DNA from: Sediminibacterium sp.
Lineage (GTDB): Bacteria > Bacteroidota > Bacteroidia > Chitinophagales > Chitinophagaceae
DNA length: 10,735 nucleotides
Direction: 5' to 3'
NCBI GenBank assembly: GCA_030158535.1
Contig: JAOASV010000007.1
Span: 11,252-21,986, forward strand
Shown: piece by piece, positions 1 through 6,388 of the stretch
Numbering within the stretch: position 1 is the first letter of the stretch
Layout of the letters: each line of letters begins with the position of its first letter
The notes under the pieces: generated by a model
Databases searched by the model: none
The model's input: the letters and a program-made list of their open reading frames with translations, nothing else
What the model was told of the DNA's origin: nothing
Position numbers and translations under genes: made by a program

Positions 1-934
1 GCTCTAATCTCCAACGAACTGCAAATTCTTTGTTTTCCACTTTTTGTTGGTTGTCGCCAAACACAACATAATCATCTGTAAAGAATCCAACACGCTTGTC
101 TGCAATCCTTGCTGCCATTGGCTTTGCAGGAAGTAGTAAAAGAGAAGTGTTTAATTCAATAGTGATTGCATTGTTACCATTTGCTGTTGGAATAGAAGCA
201 GTTGGCACAGGGCTTGCACCACCAAATCCACCACCAGCTGCCGAAGAACCAAAGGTTTTTACAGTTCTGATTTCGGTGTTGATTGGATAACTAGAAATTT
301 TGTCGATATAAGATCTGTCAGCAGAAATTTGTGTTAAGCTCAAAGAACGTTTTACTTGAGAACTTACACTTACCAAAGGGTTGTCACCTTTAAAGTAATC
401 TGTAACGTCAATTACAACGCCTGAACTATCTTTTGAGAATGCTGCAATAGGGAAAGCTGCAGCAATCGCGTTTAAGTTAGAGTTGGTAACCGCTTTGTAA
501 ATATCATCGGTTGGGTTTGCATTACTGATAAGTGTAATACCACGCAAAAAGATATTGCTGCTAGGTCCTTTTTCGAAGGTCATGGTTTGTTGGTTGGCAA
601 TTTCACCACCATATACACCACGTCCACCACCTACAGCAGGTACTTTAACGTAACGGGTTACCGCTAATATTTCACGGCCCATTAGGCTGTTAGGAATTTC
701 AAAGTAGTACTTGTCTTCTACTTTGTGTACGGTAAATAAACCCTTTTGTGACACGGCTTTAGACGTAATCACATCTTTAAATGCTTTTGGAGCTTGACGT
801 CCGCCACCCATACCAGGCATGCCAGCCATGCTAGGCATCCCTGCTCTAGCACCAGGTGCTTGCGTGGAGTCTCTTTGTTGCGCGGTACCCATTGTGGTAA
901 CTAGGAGCGCCGCCGCGATAAAATAGTTTTTCAT
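1..934 (-). CDS. Zinc-dependent metalloprotease of the DUF5117/DUF5118 type, N-terminal part (partial)
   Basis: The reverse strand reads without a stop from an ATG at 934-932 to the window edge, giving about 311 residues of a longer protein. It begins with a Sec signal peptide (MKNYFIAAALLVTTMGTA, probable cleavage near residue 18), so the product is exported. A Gly/Met-rich linker follows (residues about 27-45, several GMP repeats). After it comes FKDVITSKAVSQKGLFTVH and the downstream EIPNSLMGREILAVTRY, which I recognise as the start of the DUF5118/DUF5117 region of large Bacteroidota 'zinc-dependent metalloprotease' proteins (usually about 800 residues). The HExxH zinc-binding motif lies in the C-terminal domain, outside the window, so catalytic competence cannot be judged. 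The gene is divergent from exbB with a 349-bp gap. The family call is by sequence recognition and the substrate is unknown. Confidence 0.75.
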   Translation of the reverse strand, partial: MKNYFIAAALLVTTMGTAQQRDSTQAPGARAGMPSMAGMPGMGGGRQAPKAFKDVITSKAVSQKGLFTVHKVEDKYYFEIPNSLMGREILAVTRYVKVPAVGGGRGVYGGEIANQQTMTFEKGPSSNIFLRGITLISNANPTDDIYKAVTNSNLNAIAAAFPIAAFSKDSSGVVIDVTDYFKGDNPLVSVSSQVKRSLSLTQISADRSYIDKISSYPINTEIRTVKTFGSSAAGGGFGGASPVPTASIPTANGNNAITIELNTSLLLLPAKPMAARIADKRVGFFTDDYVVFGDNQQKVENKEFAVRWRLE

Positions 935-1283
935 TGGTCAATTTAGTTGTTGAATAATGCTTTAAAGATAGGGTTGTAAATAATTCGGTGCTCTATTTTT
1001 TATATGAACTTGGATGAATGGCAAAATAAATTAAACAAATCGGTGAAAATTTGTGGATTTCTAGGGAATAAGCCTCTTATACTGAGGTATTTAGGACATA
1101 TTCATGTGGGCTAAAGTTATTTTTTTGGAACCAAATTTGGCTATTTCAATAAATTAACTAATTTGTAAGCCCAAAGGGTTTATTTGAAAATTTTTTACTT
1201 GTAAAATATTTTCATTTGAATCCAAAAGGAACAAATTTTTAAATCGGTTTTAATTATTTAAAAAACAAAAAATCTATCGAATC
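935..1283. promoter_or_regulatory. Divergent AT-rich intergenic region between the metalloprotease gene and exbB
   Basis: This 349-bp gap must hold the promoters of both divergent genes. I see no open frame of note and no RNA gene. For the minus-strand gene, TATCTTTA (reverse complement of 963-970) is one mismatch from the Bacteroidota -7 box TAnnTTTG and lies about 30 bp before the start, but has no clear TTTG partner upstream. For exbB I found no exact TAnnTTTG; the part after 1140 is very A/T-rich with several TTTG words. The leader next to the exbB start is A-rich (run of A at 1261-1271), as is usual in a phylum that rarely uses Shine-Dalgarno pairing. Confidence 0.4.
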
Positions 1284-2150
1284 ATGGCTGAGACAAAACC
1301 AACTGCAACAGCTGCAAAAAGTAGTTCAACTGCACAACCTAACAAAAGCAGTAACTTAGTTGCAACAATCGCTCCAATTGCTTGTATTATTGGCGGTTAC
1401 CTTATTTGGCGCGTACTATTAGGAAGCGCTTCTAACTTTACAACTCCTGATCCTGATGCTAGCCATTGGTTTTGGCCTAACCACAAAGGTCCAAAAGGAA
1501 CTTTTACAAAAATGTATGAAGGTGGTATCATTGTACCTATCCTTATTGGTTGTTTATTAACTGTATTAACTTTCGTAATCGAAAGATTATTAACTGTAAA
1601 TAAAGCTTCTGGTACTGGAAATATTGCTGAGTTTGTACGTAAAGTACAATTCCATTTAGCAAACAAAGACGTTGAAAAAGCGTTAGCTGAGTGCGATAAG
1701 CAACAAGGTTCTGTAGGTAATGTAATGAAAGCTGGTCTTAAGAAATACAAAGAAATGATTTCTAATACCGAGCTTACTACAGATCAAAAAGTATTAAACA
1801 TTCAAAAAGAAGTAGAAGAAGCAACAGCGCTTGAACTTCCTATGTTAGAAAAGAACTTAGTGTTCTTATCAACGATCGCATCAGTAGCAACCTTATTAGG
1901 TCTATTAGGTACGGTAATGGGTATGATCCGTTCGTTCTCTAAATTAGGTGACGAAGGTGGTGGAGAAGCTGCTCGTGAATTATCTCAAGGTATCTCTGAG
2001 GCCCTTTACAATACGGCTTTAGGTATTGGTACTTCTGCGGTAGCGATCATCATGTACAACGTATTTACAACTCGTATCGATGCGGTTACTTACGGTATTG
2101 ATGAGTCTGGTTTCACATTAACACAAAGCTTTGCTGCGAACTACAAATAG
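1284..2150 (+). CDS. exbB: MotA/TolQ/ExbB-family proton channel protein
   Basis: This is the inner-membrane proton-channel subunit of an ExbB-ExbD-TonB motor, which uses the proton-motive force to drive TonB-dependent transport through the outer membrane. The 288-residue protein has a polar Ser/Thr/Lys-rich start, a first hydrophobic segment at about 25-46, and the usual three ExbB helices at about 80-101, 192-214 and 238-262. The long cytoplasmic loop lies between the second and third of these four segments. The family signature LGLLGTVMGMIRSF is at 205-218. The extra N-terminal helix and the spacer containing HWFWPNHKGP lengthen it relative to E. coli ExbB; related Bacteroidota proteins are commonly longer in this way. 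It is the first gene of a four-gene co-directional set, 69 bp before the first exbD. The ATG is preceded by an A-rich leader, not a Shine-Dalgarno site. Confidence 0.92.
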   Translation: MAETKPTATAAKSSSTAQPNKSSNLVATIAPIACIIGGYLIWRVLLGSASNFTTPDPDASHWFWPNHKGPKGTFTKMYEGGIIVPILIGCLLTVLTFVIERLLTVNKASGTGNIAEFVRKVQFHLANKDVEKALAECDKQQGSVGNVMKAGLKKYKEMISNTELTTDQKVLNIQKEVEEATALELPMLEKNLVFLSTIASVATLLGLLGTVMGMIRSFSKLGDEGGGEAARELSQGISEALYNTALGIGTSAVAIIMYNVFTTRIDAVTYGIDESGFTLTQSFAANYK

Positions 2151-2219
2151 TTGTATCAACTATTATGTAATCCAACAAGTTTTGAATCTTAATCTGAGAA
2201 CCTACTAAATTAATTAACA

Positions 2220-2867
2220 ATGGGAAGAGCCAAATTACCACGTAAGAGCACCAACATAGACATGACGGCTATGTGTGATGTGGCGTTCCTTCTATTGTCG
2301 TTCTTTATCTTAACAACAAAGTTTAAACCTGCAGAAGCAATTGCAGTTACCACTCCAAGTTCGGTAGCAGCAAAAGTGGCTCCAGATAAAGACCTTGTGT
2401 TAATTACGATCGACAAAGACGGAAAAGTTTTTCTTACGATGGATAATGAACAAATTAAAGAAGTAGTGGCTAATACACTAAATACCACCATGAATCTTGG
2501 CGTAGACGTAAATGCGTTTAAAAAAGCTGGATTTTATGGCGCACCATTTAGCGGCCTTGCTTCATTCCTTCAAATCCCTGAAGAAAAACGCAAAGGAGAC
2601 CTGTTGCCAGGTATTCCAGTAAAAGATTCTACAGACAATCAATTGAATACTTGGATACGTGTTATTAAAGATGCGTACTTAGGTAAGAAAATGAATCTTT
2701 TATTAAAAGGCGATAATGCTTCTAAGTATCCTGCATTTAAAGCGGTGGTAGATGCTTTCAAAAAGAACGACGAACAGAAGTTCCAAATGATTACAAATCC
2801 TGAAAGCGTTCCAACCGGCACTGAATTATGGAAACTTACGATGGCGGGTGAGAAGAGAGACGAATAG
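2220..2867 (+). CDS. exbD: ExbD/TolR-family biopolymer transport protein (first copy)
   Basis: This is an accessory subunit of the ExbB proton channel: one N-terminal membrane helix with a periplasmic domain. The 215-residue protein has the family signature STNIDMTAMCDVAFLLLSFFIL at residues 10-31. Asp20 sits at the start of the helix, where ExbD carries its proton-conducting Asp (Asp25 in E. coli). The periplasmic part is longer than in E. coli ExbD (about 140 residues), with an extra stretch around residues 75-130 containing FYGAPFSG and EEKRKGDLLPGIPVK. The second copy, 36 bp downstream, lacks this stretch. The ATG follows an A/T-rich, non-Shine-Dalgarno leader. Being sandwiched between exbB and another exbD points to one shared complex. 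Confidence 0.88.
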   Translation: MGRAKLPRKSTNIDMTAMCDVAFLLLSFFILTTKFKPAEAIAVTTPSSVAAKVAPDKDLVLITIDKDGKVFLTMDNEQIKEVVANTLNTTMNLGVDVNAFKKAGFYGAPFSGLASFLQIPEEKRKGDLLPGIPVKDSTDNQLNTWIRVIKDAYLGKKMNLLLKGDNASKYPAFKAVVDAFKKNDEQKFQMITNPESVPTGTELWKLTMAGEKRDE

Positions 2868-2903
2868 ACAAAATATCATTCACGAAAATTAAATGCTATT
2901 ATC

Positions 2904-3449
2904 ATGGCAGAAATGGATACATCGAGTGGCGGGGGTCATAAAAAGGGCCCCGGGGTCAAAAAAGGGAAGAAGCTATCTACCCGTGTAGACCTAACACCCA
3001 TGGTTGACTTGGGTTTTCTACTCATTACATTTTTTATTTTCACCACAACCATGAGCCAGCCAACTGCGCTGAAACTTATGTTGCCAAAGGATGCAGATAA
3101 GCCAGAAGAACAAAATAAAGCGAAAGAATCAGGTGTTATCACTCTTTTATTAGGAAAAGACAATACTGTTTTTTACTACGAAGGTCAACTTGATAACACG
3201 GCTTCTAACTTTAAATCTTCTAACTTTTCTGGAATTCGTGAAGTGTTGCTTGATAAAAAAAGCCGTACTCCTGAAAAAGATTTGGTAGTGGTGTTAAAAG
3301 CATCTTCTGAAAGCACGTATAAAAACGTAGTTGATATCTTAGACGAAATGACCATCAACGTTTTAAAACGTTATGCATTAGTTGATATCACAGCGCAAGA
3401 AGAAGAGCTCGTTAAAATATCTGTTGCAAACGCTGCACCAGCAAACTAA
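2904..3449 (+). CDS. exbD: ExbD/TolR-family biopolymer transport protein (second copy)
   Basis: This is a second ExbD-type subunit, 181 residues. A Gly/Lys-rich cytoplasmic tail (residues 1-25, GGGHKKGPGVKKGKK) precedes the signature RVDLTPMVDLGFLLITFFIF. The candidate proton-carrying Asp is Asp35, at the start of the single helix (about 34-50). The periplasmic domain contains the usual alternating strand pattern (DLVVVLKASSESTYKNVVDILDEM). It is clearly diverged from the first copy, being shorter and with a different tail, so it is an old paralog and not a recent tandem duplication. It starts 36 bp after the first exbD and ends 21 bp before tonB, which supports a single transcript. Tandem exbD genes with different tails are common in Bacteroidota; whether both enter the same motor cannot be told from the sequence. 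Confidence 0.88.
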   Translation: MAEMDTSSGGGHKKGPGVKKGKKLSTRVDLTPMVDLGFLLITFFIFTTTMSQPTALKLMLPKDADKPEEQNKAKESGVITLLLGKDNTVFYYEGQLDNTASNFKSSNFSGIREVLLDKKSRTPEKDLVVVLKASSESTYKNVVDILDEMTINVLKRYALVDITAQEEELVKISVANAAPAN

Positions 3450-3470
3450 TTATTTAAAGAAGAACCGATC

Positions 3471-4295
3471 ATGGACGTAAACAAAATATTAACAGCGGAT
3501 ATCCTCGATATTTTATTTGAGGGTAAAAATAAAGCGTACGGTGCTTATGATTTAAGACGCACCTACGAAAAGCGTGTCAAAATTGCCCTTGCTGGTACTT
3601 TTGCCCTTTGCCTTCTTTTGTTCGTTGGTTCTATTGTTGCTAATTCTTCTTCTAAAAGCAAATCTCAAATTATTGTTGAAGACGTTAATTTGGAAAGCGT
3701 AAAAGAAGAGAAAAAGCCTGAACCACCGCCGCCGCCGCCACCACCAAAACAAGAGCCTCCAAAAATCGAAATGGCAAAATTCACTCCTCCAAAAATTGTG
3801 AAGGATGAAGAAGTAAAGCCTGAAGATGAAATCAAAGAGGTTGAAAAATTGGAAGACACTAAAATTGGTACCATTAACCAAGAAGGTGCAAAAGATGACG
3901 GTATCGTTGCGCCTCCAGTAGAAAAAGGTACTGGAACGGTTGAAGCGCCAAAAGAAGAAGATTACGATAAGGTATTTACCGTGGTACAAATCCCTGCAGA
4001 ATTCCCTGGTGGACTTCCTGCTTGGGCTAAATACCTTGAGCGTAACCTAAATCGTGACTTACCAGTTGACAATGGAGCACCTCCAGGAAAATACACTGTC
4101 ATTGTATCATTTATCGTTGACAAAAACGGTGGTATCTCTGAAGTACAAGCAGAAAACGATCCTGGTCACGGAACCAAAGAAGAAGCGGTTCGTGTAATTA
4201 AAAAAGGACCATCATGGAAGCCAGCCGTTCAAAACGGTAGAAACGTAATTTATCGTCACAGACAATCTATTACATTCATGGTTTCTGAAGAATAA
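3471..4295 (+). CDS. tonB: Energy transducer TonB
   Basis: TonB is anchored in the inner membrane by ExbB/ExbD, spans the periplasm and pulls on the TonB box of outer-membrane receptors. The 274-residue protein shows the expected order. First is a cytoplasmic N-terminus with the Bacteroidota motif ILFEGKNKAYGAYDLRR (about 14-30). Then come a single membrane helix (about 36-57), a Pro/Glu/Lys-rich periplasmic spacer with eight consecutive prolines (85-92), and the C-terminal TonB domain (about 170-274). That domain contains EFPGGLPAW, YTVIVSFIVDKNG and the near-terminal WKPAVQNGRNV. It is the last gene of the exbB-exbD-exbD-tonB set and is followed within about 20 bp by a strong hairpin terminator. 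The poly-proline run is encoded by a repetitive CCG/CCA tract (3721-3746), a possible slippage site. Confidence 0.93.
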   Translation: MDVNKILTADILDILFEGKNKAYGAYDLRRTYEKRVKIALAGTFALCLLLFVGSIVANSSSKSKSQIIVEDVNLESVKEEKKPEPPPPPPPPKQEPPKIEMAKFTPPKIVKDEEVKPEDEIKEVEKLEDTKIGTINQEGAKDDGIVAPPVEKGTGTVEAPKEEDYDKVFTVVQIPAEFPGGLPAWAKYLERNLNRDLPVDNGAPPGKYTVIVSFIVDKNGGISEVQAENDPGHGTKEEAVRVIKKGPSWKPAVQNGRNVIYRHRQSITFMVSEE

Positions 4296-4315
4296 TTTGA
4301 TACACTTGTATCTAT

Positions 4316-4344
4316 AAAAAGCCACCGAATTTCGGTGGCTTTTT
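4316..4344 (+). terminator. Rho-independent terminator closing the exbB-tonB operon
   Basis: A perfect inverted repeat pairs GCCACCG (4321-4327) with CGGTGGC (4333-4339) around an AATTT loop. It is flanked by A5 (4316-4320) and T5 (4340-4344), which extend the pairing and supply the U-tract. It begins 21 bp after the tonB stop. The flanking A and T runs make it potentially bidirectional, but no gene approaches from the right. Confidence 0.92.
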
Positions 4345-4371
4345 GTTTTCATTCCATTTCGTGTACTTTTG
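4342..4371 (+). promoter_or_regulatory. Bacteroidota-type promoter for mnmE
   Basis: TTTG (4342-4345) and TACTTTTG (4364-4371) match the primary sigma consensus of the phylum (TTTG, then TAnnTTTG), with an 18-bp spacer. The expected start of transcription is near 4377, about 25 nt before the ATG at 4403. The -33 element overlaps the terminator's T-tract, so the end of one operon and the start of the next are packed into about 60 bp. Confidence 0.6.
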
Positions 4372-4402
4372 ATAAAATTTTAAGCAAGTGGCAAGTCATG
4401 TA

Positions 4403-5770
4403 ATGGATTGGAACGACACGGTAGTAGCACTTGCTACACCACCTGGTATGGGTGCAATTGGCGTTATTAGAGTAAGCGGCGCGCAAACTTTTTCTATTCT
4501 CAATGATTTATTTCCTTCAAAAAATTTATTAGAACAAGCTTCGCATACGATTGTAGTTGGCATGTTAAAAGACCAAGGTAAAGTACTCGACGAAGTAGTG
4601 CTCTCTTTATTTAAAGGTCCCAAATCTTACACTGGCGAAGACGTTATTGAAATTAGTTGCCACGGTTCTGGATATATACAATCACAAATTATAGCAGCCA
4701 TTACCGCGCGCGGGGCAAGGCTTGCAAAAGCTGGAGAATTTACGCAGCGAGCGTTTTTAAATGGCAAACTAGATTTAGCGCAGGCAGAGTCTGTAGCAGA
4801 TTTAATTGCCAGTAATTCAGAAGCAAGTAAGCGTGCAGCCATTCATACCATGCGAGGTGGATTCTCTACCGATTTAGCAGCACTTCGTGAACAGCTGATT
4901 ACATTTTCGGCACTCATAGAATTGGAACTTGATTTTTCTGAAGAAGATGTAGCATTTGCAGACCGCTCTGCACTGCATAATTTGGTGTCTAATTTACAAG
5001 GTGCCACAAAGCAACTGGTAGATTCATTTGCACTTGGTAATGTAATTAAAAACGGCGTTCAGGTGGCCATCATTGGTAAACCCAATGCAGGAAAATCTAC
5101 ATTACTCAATGCGCTCTTAAATGAAAACAGAGCGATAGTTAGTGATATAGCAGGCACTACACGTGATACCATCGAAGAAGTAATTAATATTGATGGCGTA
5201 CTTTTTAGACTTATTGATACAGCAGGCATACGTACCCAAACCGATGATGTGATTGAGCAACTTGGTGTTGCTAAAAGTCTCGAAAAAATGAACGCCGCAG
5301 ATTTAGTGGTATATCTTTTTGATGCACAAACTACCAGCATACAAGACATTGAAGTAGTGGCGAACGAGCTTACTGCTACAGGTATAAAACATGTACTTGT
5401 TGCCAATAAAATTGACAGCATTGATGCACCTGCACTTGCTAAGCTTGCAACTATGGAAAGTATTGTATGCATTGCAGCTAAAAATAAAACGGCTATTGAT
5501 ACACTTAAAAATGCACTTGTAAAAAAAGCCGTTGGTGGTGATTTGCAAACCGAATCTACGGTGGTTACCAATGCTAGACACCACGAAGCGCTTGTTAAAT
5601 TAAGTGAAGCACTAGAAGATGTGAATACTGGCCTGCATCAAAAAATTACTGGAGATTTACTAGCGCTCGATATAAGACAGTGCTTACACTATTTAGGACT
5701 TATAACTGGTGAGATCACCAATAACGATCAACTAGATTATATTTTTTCTAAATTTTGTATCGGAAAATAA
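4403..5770 (+). CDS. mnmE: tRNA uridine-5-carboxymethylaminomethyl(34) synthesis GTPase MnmE
   Basis: With MnmG, MnmE modifies the wobble uridine (U34) of certain tRNAs, which keeps two-codon-box decoding accurate. The 455-residue protein is full length. It has the N-terminal tetrahydrofolate-binding domain (DTVVALATPPGMGAIGVIRVSG near the start, FTQRAFLNGKLDLAQAE around 113-130), a helical domain and an inserted Ras-like G domain. The G domain shows G1 GKPNAGKS (225-232), G3 DTAG (272-275) and G4 NKID (335-338). The C-terminal CIGK motif, whose Cys is essential in the family, is intact at the very end. I chose ATG 4403 (MDWNDTVVAL) because homologs begin just before D-T-[IV]-VALATPPG; an in-frame GTG at 4388 would add five atypical residues and sit only about 11 nt from the predicted transcription start. 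A mobile element begins immediately downstream. Confidence 0.95.
   Translation: MDWNDTVVALATPPGMGAIGVIRVSGAQTFSILNDLFPSKNLLEQASHTIVVGMLKDQGKVLDEVVLSLFKGPKSYTGEDVIEISCHGSGYIQSQIIAAITARGARLAKAGEFTQRAFLNGKLDLAQAESVADLIASNSEASKRAAIHTMRGGFSTDLAALREQLITFSALIELELDFSEEDVAFADRSALHNLVSNLQGATKQLVDSFALGNVIKNGVQVAIIGKPNAGKSTLLNALLNENRAIVSDIAGTTRDTIEEVINIDGVLFRLIDTAGIRTQTDDVIEQLGVAKSLEKMNAADLVVYLFDAQTTSIQDIEVVANELTATGIKHVLVANKIDSIDAPALAKLATMESIVCIAAKNKTAIDTLKNALVKKAVGGDLQTESTVVTNARHHEALVKLSEALEDVNTGLHQKITGDLLALDIRQCLHYLGLITGEITNNDQLDYIFSKFCIGK
5753..5770 (+). other. Candidate attachment site core at the mnmE 3' end
   Basis: The last 18 bp of mnmE encode FCIGK plus the stop. The equivalent last 18 bp of mnmE (trmE/thdF) form the attachment core of Salmonella genomic island 1, whose integrase gene also lies next to the gene. 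Here a tyrosine recombinase gene begins about 620 bp downstream. No second copy of this 18-mer is visible in the window, as expected if the other junction is outside. The assignment is by analogy and position only. Confidence 0.35.
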
Positions 5771-5812
5771 ACGCCGATAATCAACGATAAGCATCTACAA
5801 CAAAAGATAAAT

Positions 5813-5845
5813 GAAACCCTTGCTAGTCAAGGGTTTTCGCGTTTT
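5813..5845 (+). terminator. Hairpin after mnmE: terminator, possibly also a recombination core
   Basis: AAACCCTTG (5814-5822) and CAAGGGTTT (5828-5836) form a perfect 9-bp inverted repeat around CTAGT, followed by T-rich sequence (5834-5846). Position and form fit a terminator for mnmE. An inverted repeat with a short 5-bp centre is also what a tyrosine-recombinase core site looks like, so it is a second candidate for the crossover site. Confidence 0.6.
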
Positions 5846-5855
5846 TAGACTAACT

Positions 5856-5894
5856 GTCATTTTTCGTCATTTTTGACGTTTTGCACTCATTTTG
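5856..5894. repeat. Phased TCATTTT repeats with a CGTCA/TGACG palindrome
   Basis: TCATTTT occurs at 5857, 5867 and 5887, that is, 10 and 20 bp apart and therefore on one face of the helix. The first two belong to an exact 9-bp direct repeat, GTCATTTTT (5856-5864 and 5866-5874). The second copy is part of the inverted repeat CGTCA-TTTT-TGACG (5865-5878). Position between the putative attachment site and the excisionase-like gene suits arm-type recombinase or excisionase binding sites, which is inference. Confidence 0.5.
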
Positions 5895-5928
5895 TTGCTC
5901 ATCTGTTGGCGAGATTTTATGAGCAACA
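5893..5928. promoter_or_regulatory. 10-bp inverted repeat upstream of the Zn-ribbon/HTH gene
   Basis: TGTTGCTCAT (5893-5902) is exactly complementary to ATGAGCAACA (5919-5928) across a 16-bp spacer. The half-site centres are 26 bp apart, roughly two and a half turns. It could be an operator or recombination-protein site controlling the excisionase-like gene. No promoter matching TAnnTTTG was found between 5771 and 6020. Confidence 0.35.
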
Positions 5929-5970
5929 TGTCAGCAACAAATTCAGAACGTAACAAAAAAAATTGCTACA

Positions 5971-6010
5971 CACTGCACCATGCTGCACCACCGTGCTCCA
6001 CGCTGCACCA
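5971..6010. repeat. Four tandem 10-bp repeats (CNCTGCACCA type)
   Basis: The 40 bp divide exactly into four 10-mers: CACTGCACCA, TGCTGCACCA, CCGTGCTCCA and CGCTGCACCA. The period is exactly 10 bp. The array ends 10 bp before the ATG at 6021, so a protein bound there could control the downstream gene. Alternatively the repeats are coding, if translation starts further upstream at 5919 (they would then encode a TLHHAAPPCSTLHH stretch); I regard that as unlikely. Confidence 0.75.
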
Positions 6011-6020
6011 TAACGGCGAA

Positions 6021-6386
6021 ATGACAATGACTGCTAGTAAATACCCATATCAGAAAATCTGTGTTTTCTGTCAAGAAGCGTTCTTGGCAAGTAAAAGTAC
6101 CACTTTGTACTGCTCTCAGAAATGTGGCTCCAGGGCTTATAAAGAGAACAAAAGACAGGAGAAATTACTCCAAGATAAGACACTTGTAAAAAGTCAATTA
6201 ACTGCCCCTGTAGTGATGATTCAAGCCAGGGAGGTTTTGAGCGTAAATGAGGTGAGTTTGTTGCTCGGAGTGAGTCGATGGACAGTTCAGCGAATGATAA
6301 AAATGAACAAAATCCGGACATTCTCCATCGGAACCAGGCGCTTAATCTTGCGCGAAGAATTAGATAAACTTTTAAAATCCAAATAG
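6021..6386 (+). CDS. Zinc-ribbon plus helix-turn-helix protein, excisionase-like
   Basis: I take ATG 6021 as start, giving 121 residues; ATG 6027 is equally possible. The frame stays open further upstream (ATG 5919, ATG 5928, TTG 5892), but that stretch is made of the tandem repeats and is not protein-like. The N-terminal part holds four cysteines, C14-x2-C17 and C31-x3-C35 (ICVFC and LYCSQKCGSRAY), typical of a small zinc ribbon. Residues about 71-120 form a MerR/excisionase-type HTH (VLSVNEVSLLLGVSRWTVQRMI, then an IGTRRLILREEL wing). Its stop is 2 bp from the recombinase ATG, so the two are co-translated. Such proteins usually direct excision or regulate the integrase. The role is inferred from domain and context, and the exact family name is uncertain. 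Confidence 0.75.
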   Translation: MTMTASKYPYQKICVFCQEAFLASKSTTLYCSQKCGSRAYKENKRQEKLLQDKTLVKSQLTAPVVMIQAREVLSVNEVSLLLGVSRWTVQRMIKMNKIRTFSIGTRRLILREELDKLLKSK

Positions 6387-6388
6387 TT

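Noticed and set aside
96..290. Plus-strand open frame of 64 codons
   Set aside because: It lies antisense to the metalloprotease gene, whose minus-strand frame reads as a recognisable protein throughout.
3552..3989. Minus-strand open frame of 145 codons opposite tonB
   Set aside because: Its Phe/Trp/Arg-rich composition is the mirror of the Glu/Lys/Pro-rich TonB spacer and has no protein-like character.
5059..5571. Minus-strand open frame of 170 codons opposite mnmE
   Set aside because: It is antisense to the highly conserved G domain and is Ser/Ala-rich low-quality sequence.
5771..5880. tRNA gene as the integration target
   Set aside because: No cloverleaf, TψC-arm (GGTTCGAATCC-like) or acceptor stem is present near the junction.
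5856..6010. CRISPR array
   Set aside because: The repeats are about 10 bp with no unique spacers of 30 bp or more and no cas genes nearby.
5892..6020. N-terminal extension of the Zn-ribbon/HTH protein from TTG 5892 or ATG 5919
   Set aside because: The extension is made of the inverted repeat and the four 10-bp tandem repeats; ATG 6021 directly precedes the folded domains.
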